In this document: one piece after another, positions 6,554 through 14,088 of the stretch | Layout: the number at the start of each line of letters is the position of its first letter | Position numbering within the stretch: position 1 is the first letter of the stretch | The notes under the pieces: generated by a model | Told to the model about the DNA's origin: nothing | Databases searched by the model: none | Seen by the model: only the letters and a program-made list of their open reading frames with translations | From: an uncultured Eubacteriaceae bacterium | GTDB taxonomy: Bacteria; Bacillota; Clostridia; Eubacteriales; Eubacteriaceae | Assembly: GCA_937872065.1 (NCBI GenBank) | Contig: CALMRA010000150.1 | Span: forward strand, 1-34,103 | Reading direction: 5' to 3' | DNA length: 34,103 nt | Position numbers and translations under genes: made by a program

Positions 6554-8716
6554 GTGAAAATCGCACAGATCTTCATTGATCAGAAGAATAAAAGACTGGA
6601 CAGGACCTTTGACTATCTGGTCCCGGACAGCGCCGGGCCCGGAATGCGCACCGTTCAGCGTTTCGGTGGAGAATCCAGAATCACCCGCGGGTTCATTGTC
6701 AGAATCATCGAGCATTCCGAATATGAAAAGAGTCTGAAGGAGGTCCGCGCCGTTCTCGATGCGGAGCCCGTCCTGACTCCGTTGCAAATCAAGCTCTGCC
6801 TGGAACTCAAGCAGAGCTGTTTCTGTCTTTTCTGGGATGCGCTGTCGTTTTTTACCGCGTGGACGCCGCTGCGCAGAAGCGCCGGCGGCCTCGTTCCGTA
6901 CGCGATTAAGGACGTGACCTGGATCGCGTTTGAAAAGGAACCGGAGCGTGCGGGTCCCGTTCAGGAGGAACTGCTGGTCCTGCTCAGAAGACACGACTGG
7001 TCTTATCCGGAGCTCAGAAAGCGGATGCCCAATCTGAGGGCGCCGCTCAAGTCTCTGCACGACAAGGGAGCTGTACGCAAGTATACCCGGCGCCCCGCCG
7101 TACTGGACCCGCCCGCCCAGATCCCCGAGGATTATGTGTATTCCGAGCATCTGGTTCCCGAGGCGGAGGGGGAAGAAAAGCCGGTCTTTATTCTGGCAGA
7201 AACGGATAAGGAGCTGTTCTCTCTGATCGGCTCGCTGATCACGCCGGAACGCCAGCTGATGATCGTGTCGCCGTCGGCGGAGGATGCGAAACGTCTGGCC
7301 GACGGGTTTGCTTCCTGTTCCGGGATCGTACCGGAGGTCTATCACGGAGCAGATCCGCAGGAAAAGCGATTCGCCTTCGCCCGGAATTTTCGCGACGGCC
7401 GAATAAAGGTCGCAAGCGCGACGGCGGCCGGACTTTTCGTTCCGTTCGGAGAAACGCCCCCCGCGATTCTGGTCACGGACGCGGCCAGCGAGCGTTATCA
7501 TCTGCCGGGGACCCTCAGTCTTGACACCGTGAAGACAGCTCAGCGGCTTTCCGCCCTCAGCGGAGCGCCGCTGGTACTGACGGACAGGCTGCCGTCGGTG
7601 CTCGCGTCGTATAAAACCGAAGAAGCCGGCTTCGAAGGCGGTGAAACGGATACGGCGCAGTCAAAATGGACGGACCGGACGAGAGAGTTCAAAAGACTCT
7701 TTCCGCTCCGGCCGGAGGAATTATGCCTTGACGAGATCCACGTTATCCGCATGGATTCCGAGCTTCGGGCGGGCAATACGGGAATACTCTCGGGAATGCT
7801 CGAGGCCAGCATAGGCGAATCACTGAGAAACGGAGAGCGAAGCGTTCTGCTGCTCAACCGCAAGGGCTACGCTGGACATCTGTTCTGCCGCAGCTGCGGC
7901 TACAGCTTCCACTGTCCCGAATGCGGGCTGCCCCTTCAGACGGATAAAAGCGGGAGATGGCTGTACTGCCGGGACTGCGGCTGCAGAATCGAACGCCCGG
8001 ACAAATGTCCCGCCTGCGGCAGTCTGCGTCTGCGCGAGAGCGGACTCGGGATCGAAAAGGCCGCCGCTCTGGTTGAGAAGCGCTTCAGGCCTGATTTTCC
8101 CGATGTCAGGGTCGGAATTTATCCCGATGATGACGCGGACATCCTGATCGGAACCCAGAAGCTTCTGGGCGCGGCGGATTTCTCGAATGTCGGGACAGCG
8201 GCGGCGCTTCTGATCGATTTCGACATCAGCTTTCCTGATTACCGCGCCGAAGAGCGGGCTTACAGGCTTTACAGCAAGTTTTTTCGCAGAGTCTGTGAAA
8301 ACGGACGGCCGGAGCGCTTCATACAGACGTATCTGAGAGATTCGGAAGCGGTCAGAGCCGCTGCCGGCGCGCCGGCGCGTTTTCTCGAGCAGCAGGCGGA
8401 ATACCGCAGGCTCATGAGGCTGCCGCCCTACGGAGAGCTCTTTGTGTTTACCCTGAGAACGGAAAATGTCGAAACGGCGCGCCGTGAAAGCGCGATCCTC
8501 CACGACAGGATCGAAGGAATCTGCGAGGCGGAGAAGACTGACGCGAAGGTCTATCCGGTGTTCGGGCTCAGGAACCAGTCCGGCGCCTGCCGGTTTACGG
8601 TCAGGAGCGAGAGTCCGGAATTCAGAGATCTGCTCGCGCGTCTGTATGCGGACGGCGAGATCGAAGCTCTGGTCTGCAGCGTCTCGCTGAACATCGATCC
8701 TCCGGGCATTTTATAA
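6554..8716 (+). CDS. priA: PriA-like primosomal protein lacking helicase motifs
   Basis: 720-residue protein with PriA architecture. The N-terminal 3'-DNA-binding domain is recognisable (RTFDYLVPD at 17-25, DAEPVLTP at 69-76). The zinc-binding insert keeps eight cysteines as four pairs (445/448, 454/457, 472/475, 485/488), and the C-terminal domain has RRLMRLPPYGELF. The helicase motifs are not recognisable. Where a GxTGSGKT Walker A would lie, the chain reads VFILAETDKELFSL (211-224). The DEEH box is replaced by VTDAASERYH (307-316), SATPS by LTDRLPS (342-348), and the GRAGR motif by FFRRVCENGRPE (576-587). The frame is intact and its composition matches its neighbours, so it looks selected rather than decayed. 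It may load the primosome without unwinding DNA. GTG start, no strong ribosome site. Confidence 0.85.
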   Translation: MKIAQIFIDQKNKRLDRTFDYLVPDSAGPGMRTVQRFGGESRITRGFIVRIIEHSEYEKSLKEVRAVLDAEPVLTPLQIKLCLELKQSCFCLFWDALSFFTAWTPLRRSAGGLVPYAIKDVTWIAFEKEPERAGPVQEELLVLLRRHDWSYPELRKRMPNLRAPLKSLHDKGAVRKYTRRPAVLDPPAQIPEDYVYSEHLVPEAEGEEKPVFILAETDKELFSLIGSLITPERQLMIVSPSAEDAKRLADGFASCSGIVPEVYHGADPQEKRFAFARNFRDGRIKVASATAAGLFVPFGETPPAILVTDAASERYHLPGTLSLDTVKTAQRLSALSGAPLVLTDRLPSVLASYKTEEAGFEGGETDTAQSKWTDRTREFKRLFPLRPEELCLDEIHVIRMDSELRAGNTGILSGMLEASIGESLRNGERSVLLLNRKGYAGHLFCRSCGYSFHCPECGLPLQTDKSGRWLYCRDCGCRIERPDKCPACGSLRLRESGLGIEKAAALVEKRFRPDFPDVRVGIYPDDDADILIGTQKLLGAADFSNVGTAAALLIDFDISFPDYRAEERAYRLYSKFFRRVCENGRPERFIQTYLRDSEAVRAAAGAPARFLEQQAEYRRLMRLPPYGELFVFTLRTENVETARRESAILHDRIEGICEAEKTDAKVYPVFGLRNQSGACRFTVRSESPEFRDLLARLYADGEIEALVCSVSLNIDPPGIL

Positions 8717-8810
8717 AATGATATGAAGAATTATTGCAACAATAAAGCTGCAGCACTGCAGAGACGGCCGGCCGGCCGTTAAGTTCAGGCCCCGCGGGCC
8801 GGGAGAAAAT
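8717..8810 (+). promoter_or_regulatory. GC-rich hairpin leader before def
   Basis: This 94-base gap holds a perfect 16-base palindrome at 8764-8779 (ACGGCCGGCCGGCCGT) and a second hairpin at 8788-8800 (GGCCC, loop CGC, GGGCC) that ends at the GGGAG ribosome site of def. There is no U-run, so these are not ordinary terminators. They could be protein-binding sites, an RNA-processing or stability element, or a structure that limits def translation. Confidence 0.4.
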
Positions 8811-9278
8811 ATGGCATTAAGACAGATAAGAATGGACAGCGATCCTGTTCTCAGAAAACAGACGCGCAGCATCGACGTGATCAGCGACAGGATCCGGGAG
8901 CTTGCGCAGGACATGTTCGATACGATGTATCAGGCGGAGGGTGTCGGGCTTGCGGCTCCCCAGGTCGGAATCCTGAAGAAAATCGTCGTCATCGATACGG
9001 GAGAAAATCCGATCGTTCTGATCAATCCGACGGTATCCGAACCGGAAGGGTCGATCATTATGGAGGAAGCCTGCCTGAGCTTTCCGGAACGTTCCGGTCA
9101 GGTCGACCGGCCTGAAAAGGTCAAGGTCACCTTTACGGATCTGGAGGGCGGCCGGCAGACGCTGGAGTGCGAAGGACTCCTGGCGCGCGCGGTCTGCCAT
9201 GAGGTCGATCACCTGAACGGGATCGTCTTCCTTGACAAGGTCATCGAAGGGACACTCCATGACGACAGGAACGCATAA
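8811..9278 (+). CDS. def: Peptide deformylase
   Basis: Removes the formyl group from the initiating methionine of new proteins, using a metal ion. 155 residues. All three family motifs are present: GVGLAAPQVG (44-53), EACLSFP (86-92, with metal ligand Cys88; the usual form is EGCLSVP) and HEVDHLNG (130-137, with ligands His130 and His134 and catalytic Glu131). GGGAG lies 5 bases before the ATG. It overlaps fmt, the enzyme that adds the formyl group, as in most bacteria. The Gly-to-Ala change in motif 2 is unusual but does not remove a catalytic residue. Confidence 0.95.
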   Translation: MALRQIRMDSDPVLRKQTRSIDVISDRIRELAQDMFDTMYQAEGVGLAAPQVGILKKIVVIDTGENPIVLINPTVSEPEGSIIMEEACLSFPERSGQVDRPEKVKVTFTDLEGGRQTLECEGLLARAVCHEVDHLNGIVFLDKVIEGTLHDDRNA

Positions 9279-10254
9279 CGGCGAAAACCCTGTCCGCATC
9301 GTTTTTATGGGCTCCTCCGATTTTGCAGTCCCCGCGCTCAGAGCCCTGGCGCAGGACAGCCGGTTTGAGGTGACGCTTGCGGTCGTTCAGCCGGACCGTC
9401 CCAACAGCCGGGGGAAAAAGATCGTTCCGCTGCCCGTAAAGAGGGCGGCGGAAGAGCTGGGGATTCCCGTCTATCAGCCGGAAAAGGTCTCGTCGGAAGG
9501 GGAAGAGCTGCTGCGGGAACAGGATGCGGAGCTCTTCGTCGTCTGCGCCTACGGACAGATTCTGAAGCAGAATATCCTCGATATTCCGAAGAGCGGTTCG
9601 CTGAACATTCACGGCTCGCTCCTTCCTCATCTGAGAGGAGCTGCGCCGGTTCACCGGGCGATACTCAACGGAGACGACCGGTCCGGCGTGACGATCATGC
9701 TCCTCGACGCGGGAATGGATACGGGGGATACGCTCTCGGAAGCCTCGGTTCCGGTTACGGAGACGACCACCGCGGGCGCGCTGCACGACAGCCTGGCGGA
9801 TATCGGCGCCGGGCTTCTCCTCAGAACGATCCCGGAATACCTTGACGGCAGAATAACGCCGGTTCCGCAGGATGCGGACCGGGCGGACTACGCGGATAAA
9901 ATAGAAAAGACCGAAGGCTGCGTCGACTGGACCCTGGATTCAGGGGCGGTCGTCAGACGCATCAACGGAACGGATCCCTTCCCCGGCGCCTATACGATGC
10001 TCGAACACGGCGGGAAGACTGTCAAGATAAAGGTCTTCAGTCCGGAGGCGCTGCCCGGCTTTAAGGGCGGAGACGCGGTTCCCGGAACCGTTGTGACGGC
10101 GGACTCGAAGGAAGGCCTGACAGTCAGGACCGGCAGCGGAGCTGTAAGGATCGGGGAGGTTCAGCTGCCCGGTCGAAAACGGATGAAAACATCGGATTTT
10201 TTCAAGGGAAATTCAATCGTACCGGGTACAATACTCGGAGCACAACAGGCCTGA
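9259..10254 (+). CDS. fmt: Methionyl-tRNA formyltransferase
   Basis: Transfers a formyl group from 10-formyl-tetrahydrofolate to Met-tRNA(fMet). 331 residues from the chosen start. The N-terminal catalytic domain shows IVFMGSSDFAVPAL, the NIHGSLLPHLRGAAP motif with the catalytic Asn-His pair, and VTIMLLDAGMDTGD. A smaller C-terminal OB-like domain follows from about residue 215. ATG at 9259 has AAGGGA 6 bases upstream and overlaps the end of def by 20 bases. A TTG at 9232 would extend the frame by 9 residues but has less support. Translational coupling with def is likely. Confidence 0.95.
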   Translation: MTTGTHNGENPVRIVFMGSSDFAVPALRALAQDSRFEVTLAVVQPDRPNSRGKKIVPLPVKRAAEELGIPVYQPEKVSSEGEELLREQDAELFVVCAYGQILKQNILDIPKSGSLNIHGSLLPHLRGAAPVHRAILNGDDRSGVTIMLLDAGMDTGDTLSEASVPVTETTTAGALHDSLADIGAGLLLRTIPEYLDGRITPVPQDADRADYADKIEKTEGCVDWTLDSGAVVRRINGTDPFPGAYTMLEHGGKTVKIKVFSPEALPGFKGGDAVPGTVVTADSKEGLTVRTGSGAVRIGEVQLPGRKRMKTSDFFKGNSIVPGTILGAQQA

Positions 10255-10284
10255 TTTTACGGGCCGCTGGAATGGAGAAATTTT

Positions 10285-10980
10285 ATGTTTTATTTTTGGG
10301 ACTGGACCATGCTCCTGCTGATCCCGGGACTGATTATTTCCGCGATCGCGCAGGCGAAAATCAAGAGCGCGTACTCGCGCTACAACGAGGTTCCGACGGC
10401 AAACGGCGTGACGGGCGCTCAGGCGGCGCGTGAGATCATGCAGGACGCGGGTCTCTACGGCGTCGACATCGTCACCATCGGCGGCGAGCTGACGGACAAC
10501 TACAATCCGAAGGACAAGAAGATGAGCCTGTCGCGGGCTGTCGCAAACAGGGCGTCGGTGGCTGCAGTCGGGATCGCGGCCCACGAAACGGGTCATGCGC
10601 TGCAGGATTTCGACGGATATCTTCCGATGCGCTTCCGCAACTTTATCGTACCGATCTGCGGCTTCGCGTCGAACGCATCGTGGCCGCTGTTTATCGTAGG
10701 CTTCTTTTTCGGCAATTCGCAGCTGGGCATTACGCTGATGGATGTCGGGATCGGACTGTTCTGCGTCGCTCTCGTCTTCTATCTCGTGACGCTTCCTGTC
10801 GAATATAACGCCAGCAGACGCGCGATGGCGGCGCTCAGCTCGAACGGGATCGTCAGCGAGGATGAACTCGCGGGCGTTAAGCGCGTTCTCAACGCGGCGG
10901 CGCTCACCTATGTCGCAAGCATGCTCGCGGCGTTCCTGAACCTGCTGCGACTGCTCGTCCTGCGCGGAAACAGACGCTGA
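10285..10980 (+). CDS. yugP: Membrane zinc metallopeptidase, YugP type
   Basis: 231-residue member of the neutral zinc metallopeptidase family typified by Bacillus YugP (Zn_peptidase_2). The HETGHALQD motif supplies two histidine ligands and the catalytic glutamate, and the downstream VEYNASRRA block probably supplies the third ligand. There is one membrane segment at the N-terminus (about residues 7-24), two after the catalytic motif (about 128-170), and another near the C-terminus, so it is an integral membrane protease. Its substrate is unknown. GGAG precedes the ATG by 8 bases. Its stop codon overlaps the rsmB start by one base (TGATG). The position between fmt and rsmB is common in Clostridia but is not found in Bacillus. 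Confidence 0.85.
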   Translation: MFYFWDWTMLLLIPGLIISAIAQAKIKSAYSRYNEVPTANGVTGAQAAREIMQDAGLYGVDIVTIGGELTDNYNPKDKKMSLSRAVANRASVAAVGIAAHETGHALQDFDGYLPMRFRNFIVPICGFASNASWPLFIVGFFFGNSQLGITLMDVGIGLFCVALVFYLVTLPVEYNASRRAMAALSSNGIVSEDELAGVKRVLNAAALTYVASMLAAFLNLLRLLVLRGNRR

Positions 10981-12263
10981 TGGACGCGCGAAGCGCGGCT
11001 CTGAGCGTGCTCAGACGCGTCGAGGAGGACGGAGCCTATTCGAATCTGGAGCTTGACCGTCTGCTCAAATCAGGCCGCGTGGAGGAACGTGAACGGGGTC
11101 TGACGACGAAGCTCGTGTACGGCACGCTTCAGAACCGTCTGCTTCTCGATCAGGTTCTCAGAGGCTTTATCCGCCGCGGCTACAACAGACTCAAGCCGGC
11201 CGTAAAAAACGCGCTGCGCATGGCGGTTTATCAGATACTGATGCTGGATTCGATCCCGGACTACGCGGCGATCGACGCGGCGGTGTCTCAGGTCAGGAAA
11301 GCGGACAGACGATCTGCGGGTCTGGCCAACGCGTCCCTTCGGAATATCGCAGGAAACAGAGAACGAATCCTGAAGGATATTTCGGAGGCGCCTGCGGAGG
11401 TTCGTGCGTCGGTGCCGGACTGGATTGCCGATCTGTACCGTCGGAGCTATGGAGAGGATGCGGATAAAATCCTTGAAATGACCGGCACCCGTCCGCCGCT
11501 TGCTGTCAGGGCGAATACGCTGGTCAATACCCGCGCAGAGCTCGTCGAAAAGCTCGCGGCGGAGGGGATCGGATCCTCTTCCGCACAGCTCGGACGGGAT
11601 TCTCTGATTATCGAAGAATCGGAGCTGCCGGCCGGCGGGATCGATGCTCTGGCGTCGTTTCAGGACGGCGGCTTTATCGTTCAGGATGCCGGTGCGGCCC
11701 TGATCGGAGAAATACTCGATCCGCAGCCGGGATCTGCAGTCGCGGACCTGTGCGCGGCACCGGGAGGCAAGACGACCCACCTGTCCGCGCTGATGGATAA
11801 TACCGGGACGGTTCTTGCCGGCGATCTTCATGAGAACCGGCTCGAGCTCATCAGAGAAAATGCGCGGCGGCTCGGCTGTACGAATATCGAAGCGGTTAAG
11901 CTCGATGCTGCGGCCGCTCCCGGAGAGGATCAGCAGGAACGCTTCGATGCGGTTCTGCTGGACGCGCCGTGCTCGGGACTCGGCATCATCCGGAGAAAGC
12001 CGGATATCCGCTACAGAGTCGTGCAGGAGGATCTTGCGGAGCTTGAAAAGCTGCAGTCAGAAATGCTCGATTCGGCGGATCTGAGGCTTAAACCGGGCGG
12101 AAGGATGGTATATTCTACATGTACCGTCAATCCCGGAGAAAACGGGGATCAGGTCCGGCGCTTTCTGAAGCGCCATCCGGACTACACGGTACTGACAGAA
12201 CGTCAGACCTCGCCCCTTGAGCAGGCAGACTGCTTTTATATGTGCGAACTTAAAAAGGCCTGA
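10980..12263 (+). CDS. rsmB: 16S rRNA (cytosine-967-C5) methyltransferase
   Basis: S-adenosylmethionine-dependent m5C methyltransferase of the RsmB/Sun family, which modifies C967 of 16S rRNA. 427 residues, the normal length. An N-terminal NusB-like RNA-binding domain (about 1-130) precedes the catalytic domain. The SAM-binding motif is DLCAAPGGKT (256-265). The two catalytic cysteines are Cys331 in DAPCSGLG and Cys381 in YSTCTVNPGEN. The start overlaps the preceding peptidase stop by one base. The last codons and the stop form part of a transcription terminator (see 12252-12273). Confidence 0.95.
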   Translation: MDARSAALSVLRRVEEDGAYSNLELDRLLKSGRVEERERGLTTKLVYGTLQNRLLLDQVLRGFIRRGYNRLKPAVKNALRMAVYQILMLDSIPDYAAIDAAVSQVRKADRRSAGLANASLRNIAGNRERILKDISEAPAEVRASVPDWIADLYRRSYGEDADKILEMTGTRPPLAVRANTLVNTRAELVEKLAAEGIGSSSAQLGRDSLIIEESELPAGGIDALASFQDGGFIVQDAGAALIGEILDPQPGSAVADLCAAPGGKTTHLSALMDNTGTVLAGDLHENRLELIRENARRLGCTNIEAVKLDAAAAPGEDQQERFDAVLLDAPCSGLGIIRRKPDIRYRVVQEDLAELEKLQSEMLDSADLRLKPGGRMVYSTCTVNPGENGDQVRRFLKRHPDYTVLTERQTSPLEQADCFYMCELKKA

Positions 12264-12273
12264 GGGCCTTTTT
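12252..12273 (+). terminator. Intrinsic terminator embedding the rsmB stop codon
   Basis: AAAAAGGCC at 12252-12260 pairs with GGCCTTTTT at 12265-12273 in a perfect 9-base stem with loop TGAG. The rsmB stop TGA (12261-12263) is inside the loop. The stem ends in five Ts on the plus strand. A ribosome finishing rsmB would cover the hairpin, so termination may depend on translation, and some read-through into rlmN is plausible. Confidence 0.7.
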
Positions 12274-12309
12274 GTCATGTATAGCCTGAAACGCTGAAAG
12301 GATCATAAA

Positions 12310-13338
12310 ATGGAACAGAATCAGAAAACAAATCTATTCGGGATGACCGAACAGGAGCTCAGACAGCTTGCGTCGGATCTCGGAGAAAAGCCTTTCCGCG
12401 GCCGTCAGCTGTACGACTGGATCTACGGAAAGAAAGCGTCGTCCCTTGACGAAATGGGGAATCTTCCCGGAAAGTTCAGAGAAAATCTCGCGAAGGACTA
12501 TACTGTATTTACCGGAGACATCGAACGAAAGCAGACGGATCCCTCGGACGGCACGATCAAGTATCTGACGCGCCTTGCGGACGGAGAACACGTCGAGAGC
12601 GTTTTGATGTCATATGAACACGGAAATTCGCTGTGCGTGTCCACGCAGGTGGGCTGCAATATGGGATGCACGTTCTGCGCCTCCGGACTTGGCGGAAAGG
12701 TCAGGGACCTGACCGCGGGAGAGATCGCCGGACAGATCGTCTCCGCCGAAAAGGACTCCGGACGAAAGGTTTCGAATATCGTCCTGATGGGGATGGGAGA
12801 ACCTCTCGACAACTTTGACGAGGTCATGGATTTTATACGCATCGCCAACGAGGATCTCGGTATCGGACAGCGGCATATCACGCTGTCCACCTGCGGGCTC
12901 GTGCCCGGCATCGAACGCCTTGCCGATAAGAATCTGCAGATCAACCTGGCGGTCTCGCTTCACTCGCCGTTCCAGGAAGAACGCGCCCGGATCATGCCGG
13001 TCGCCCGCGCGTACCCGATCCCGCAGCTCATCGCGGCCTGTGACGACTACTTTAACAGAACCGGAAGACGCGTCACCTATGAATACACGCTGATAGACGG
13101 AGTTAACGACAGGCCGGAGGACGCTGCGGAGCTGAAAAAACTGCTGGGCGGAAAACCCCATCATATTAACCTGATTCCGCTCAATCCTGTAACGGAAACG
13201 AATCACAAACGTAGCAATAATGTAAATTTATTTGCGGCTGAATTGAAAAAACACCACCTTAACAGTACAATTAGAAGAAAAAACGGCGGTAATATCGACG
13301 CTGCATGCGGACAGCTTCGCAGAAACAGCATGAGGTAA
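12310..13338 (+). CDS. rlmN: 23S rRNA A2503 / tRNA A37 C2-methyltransferase (radical SAM)
   Basis: 342-residue radical-SAM enzyme that makes 2-methyladenosine at A2503 of 23S rRNA and, in some bacteria, at A37 of tRNAs. The 4Fe-4S cluster motif Cx3Cx2C is at Cys116, Cys120 and Cys123 (GCNMGCTFCAS). The C-terminal AACGQL supplies the methyl-carrying Cys333. LMGMGEPLDN and STCGLVPGI are standard blocks for this family. The absence of known acquired-resistance context and the location in the conserved rsmB-rlmN-prpC order favour RlmN over Cfr. AAAGGA lies 7 bases before the ATG. Confidence 0.95.
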   Translation: MEQNQKTNLFGMTEQELRQLASDLGEKPFRGRQLYDWIYGKKASSLDEMGNLPGKFRENLAKDYTVFTGDIERKQTDPSDGTIKYLTRLADGEHVESVLMSYEHGNSLCVSTQVGCNMGCTFCASGLGGKVRDLTAGEIAGQIVSAEKDSGRKVSNIVLMGMGEPLDNFDEVMDFIRIANEDLGIGQRHITLSTCGLVPGIERLADKNLQINLAVSLHSPFQEERARIMPVARAYPIPQLIAACDDYFNRTGRRVTYEYTLIDGVNDRPEDAAELKKLLGGKPHHINLIPLNPVTETNHKRSNNVNLFAAELKKHHLNSTIRRKNGGNIDAACGQLRRNSMR

Positions 13339-13341
13339 AGA

Positions 13342-14088
13342 ATGAAATGTGCTTACTCGACAAACATAGGCGCTAAACGAAAAATCAATCAGGACGCCTG
13401 TCTGGCTGCCGAGATCACGAACAATGGAACCGAATATTATGTCTTTGCAGCAGCGGACGGACTAGGCGGACATCGCTCGGGTGAGGTCGCAAGTCAGATG
13501 GCGGTGGACTTTATCAAGGACTTCCTGCCGGAGGTGAACGATTACTCGGACCCGGTGGAGATGGACCGATTCGTCAACGATATCAATTCAGAAATCGTCA
13601 GAGCCAGCATTCACGATCCGGAGCTCTCCGGAATGGCGACGACACTCACTCTCTGTATCCTGGGAGACGGAAAGCTGGATATTATCCAGATCGGCGACAG
13701 CCGCGCCTACAGGATCAACAAAAAAGGAATTTCCAGACTCACCAAAGATCATTCGCTTGTACAGATGCTTATCGACGAAGGACGCCTGTCTCCGGAAGAC
13801 GCGGCCAGACATCCCCAGAAGAACGTCATTACGCGCGCCCTCGGGACGGATTCGATGGTGAGCATCGATTTATACGAATATGAAGTCAAGTCAGGCGATA
13901 CGTTCCTCGTGTGTACGGACGGCCTGTACAATATGGTACCGGAAGAGGAGATTTATTCGATCGTCAGTGAGAATGCTCCTGAATCCGCGGTGAAACAGCT
14001 GATAAATCTCGCGAATGAAAACGGCGGAAGCGACAATATCACCGTGATGGTTTTCAACAGTGAAGGAGACGCGGCTGATGATCAATAA
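13342..14088 (+). CDS. prpC: PP2C-type serine/threonine phosphatase
   Basis: 248-residue metal-dependent phosphatase that reverses phosphorylation by the adjacent PASTA kinase. The PP2C motifs are present in order: INQDACL (residue 15 onward), AADGLGGHRSGE (37-48), SGMATTL, IGDSRAYRI, LTKDHS, the RALG block, CTDGLYNMV and SDNITVMV. The aspartates in QDA, ADG, TDG and SDN are the metal ligands. Cytoplasmic, with no membrane segment. It starts 3 bases after rlmN and overlaps the prkC start by 11 bases, so phosphatase and kinase are made together. Confidence 0.95.
   Translation: MKCAYSTNIGAKRKINQDACLAAEITNNGTEYYVFAAADGLGGHRSGEVASQMAVDFIKDFLPEVNDYSDPVEMDRFVNDINSEIVRASIHDPELSGMATTLTLCILGDGKLDIIQIGDSRAYRINKKGISRLTKDHSLVQMLIDEGRLSPEDAARHPQKNVITRALGTDSMVSIDLYEYEVKSGDTFLVCTDGLYNMVPEEEIYSIVSENAPESAVKQLINLANENGGSDNITVMVFNSEGDAADDQ

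Noticed and set aside
6554-8716. PriA as a decaying pseudogene
   Set aside because: 720 uninterrupted codons, preserved zinc cysteines and terminal domains, and normal composition argue for selection; only the helicase motifs are gone.
12310-13338. RlmN as the resistance methyltransferase Cfr
   Set aside because: Conserved chromosomal context between rsmB and prpC, and ordinary RlmN motifs; no mobile element nearby.
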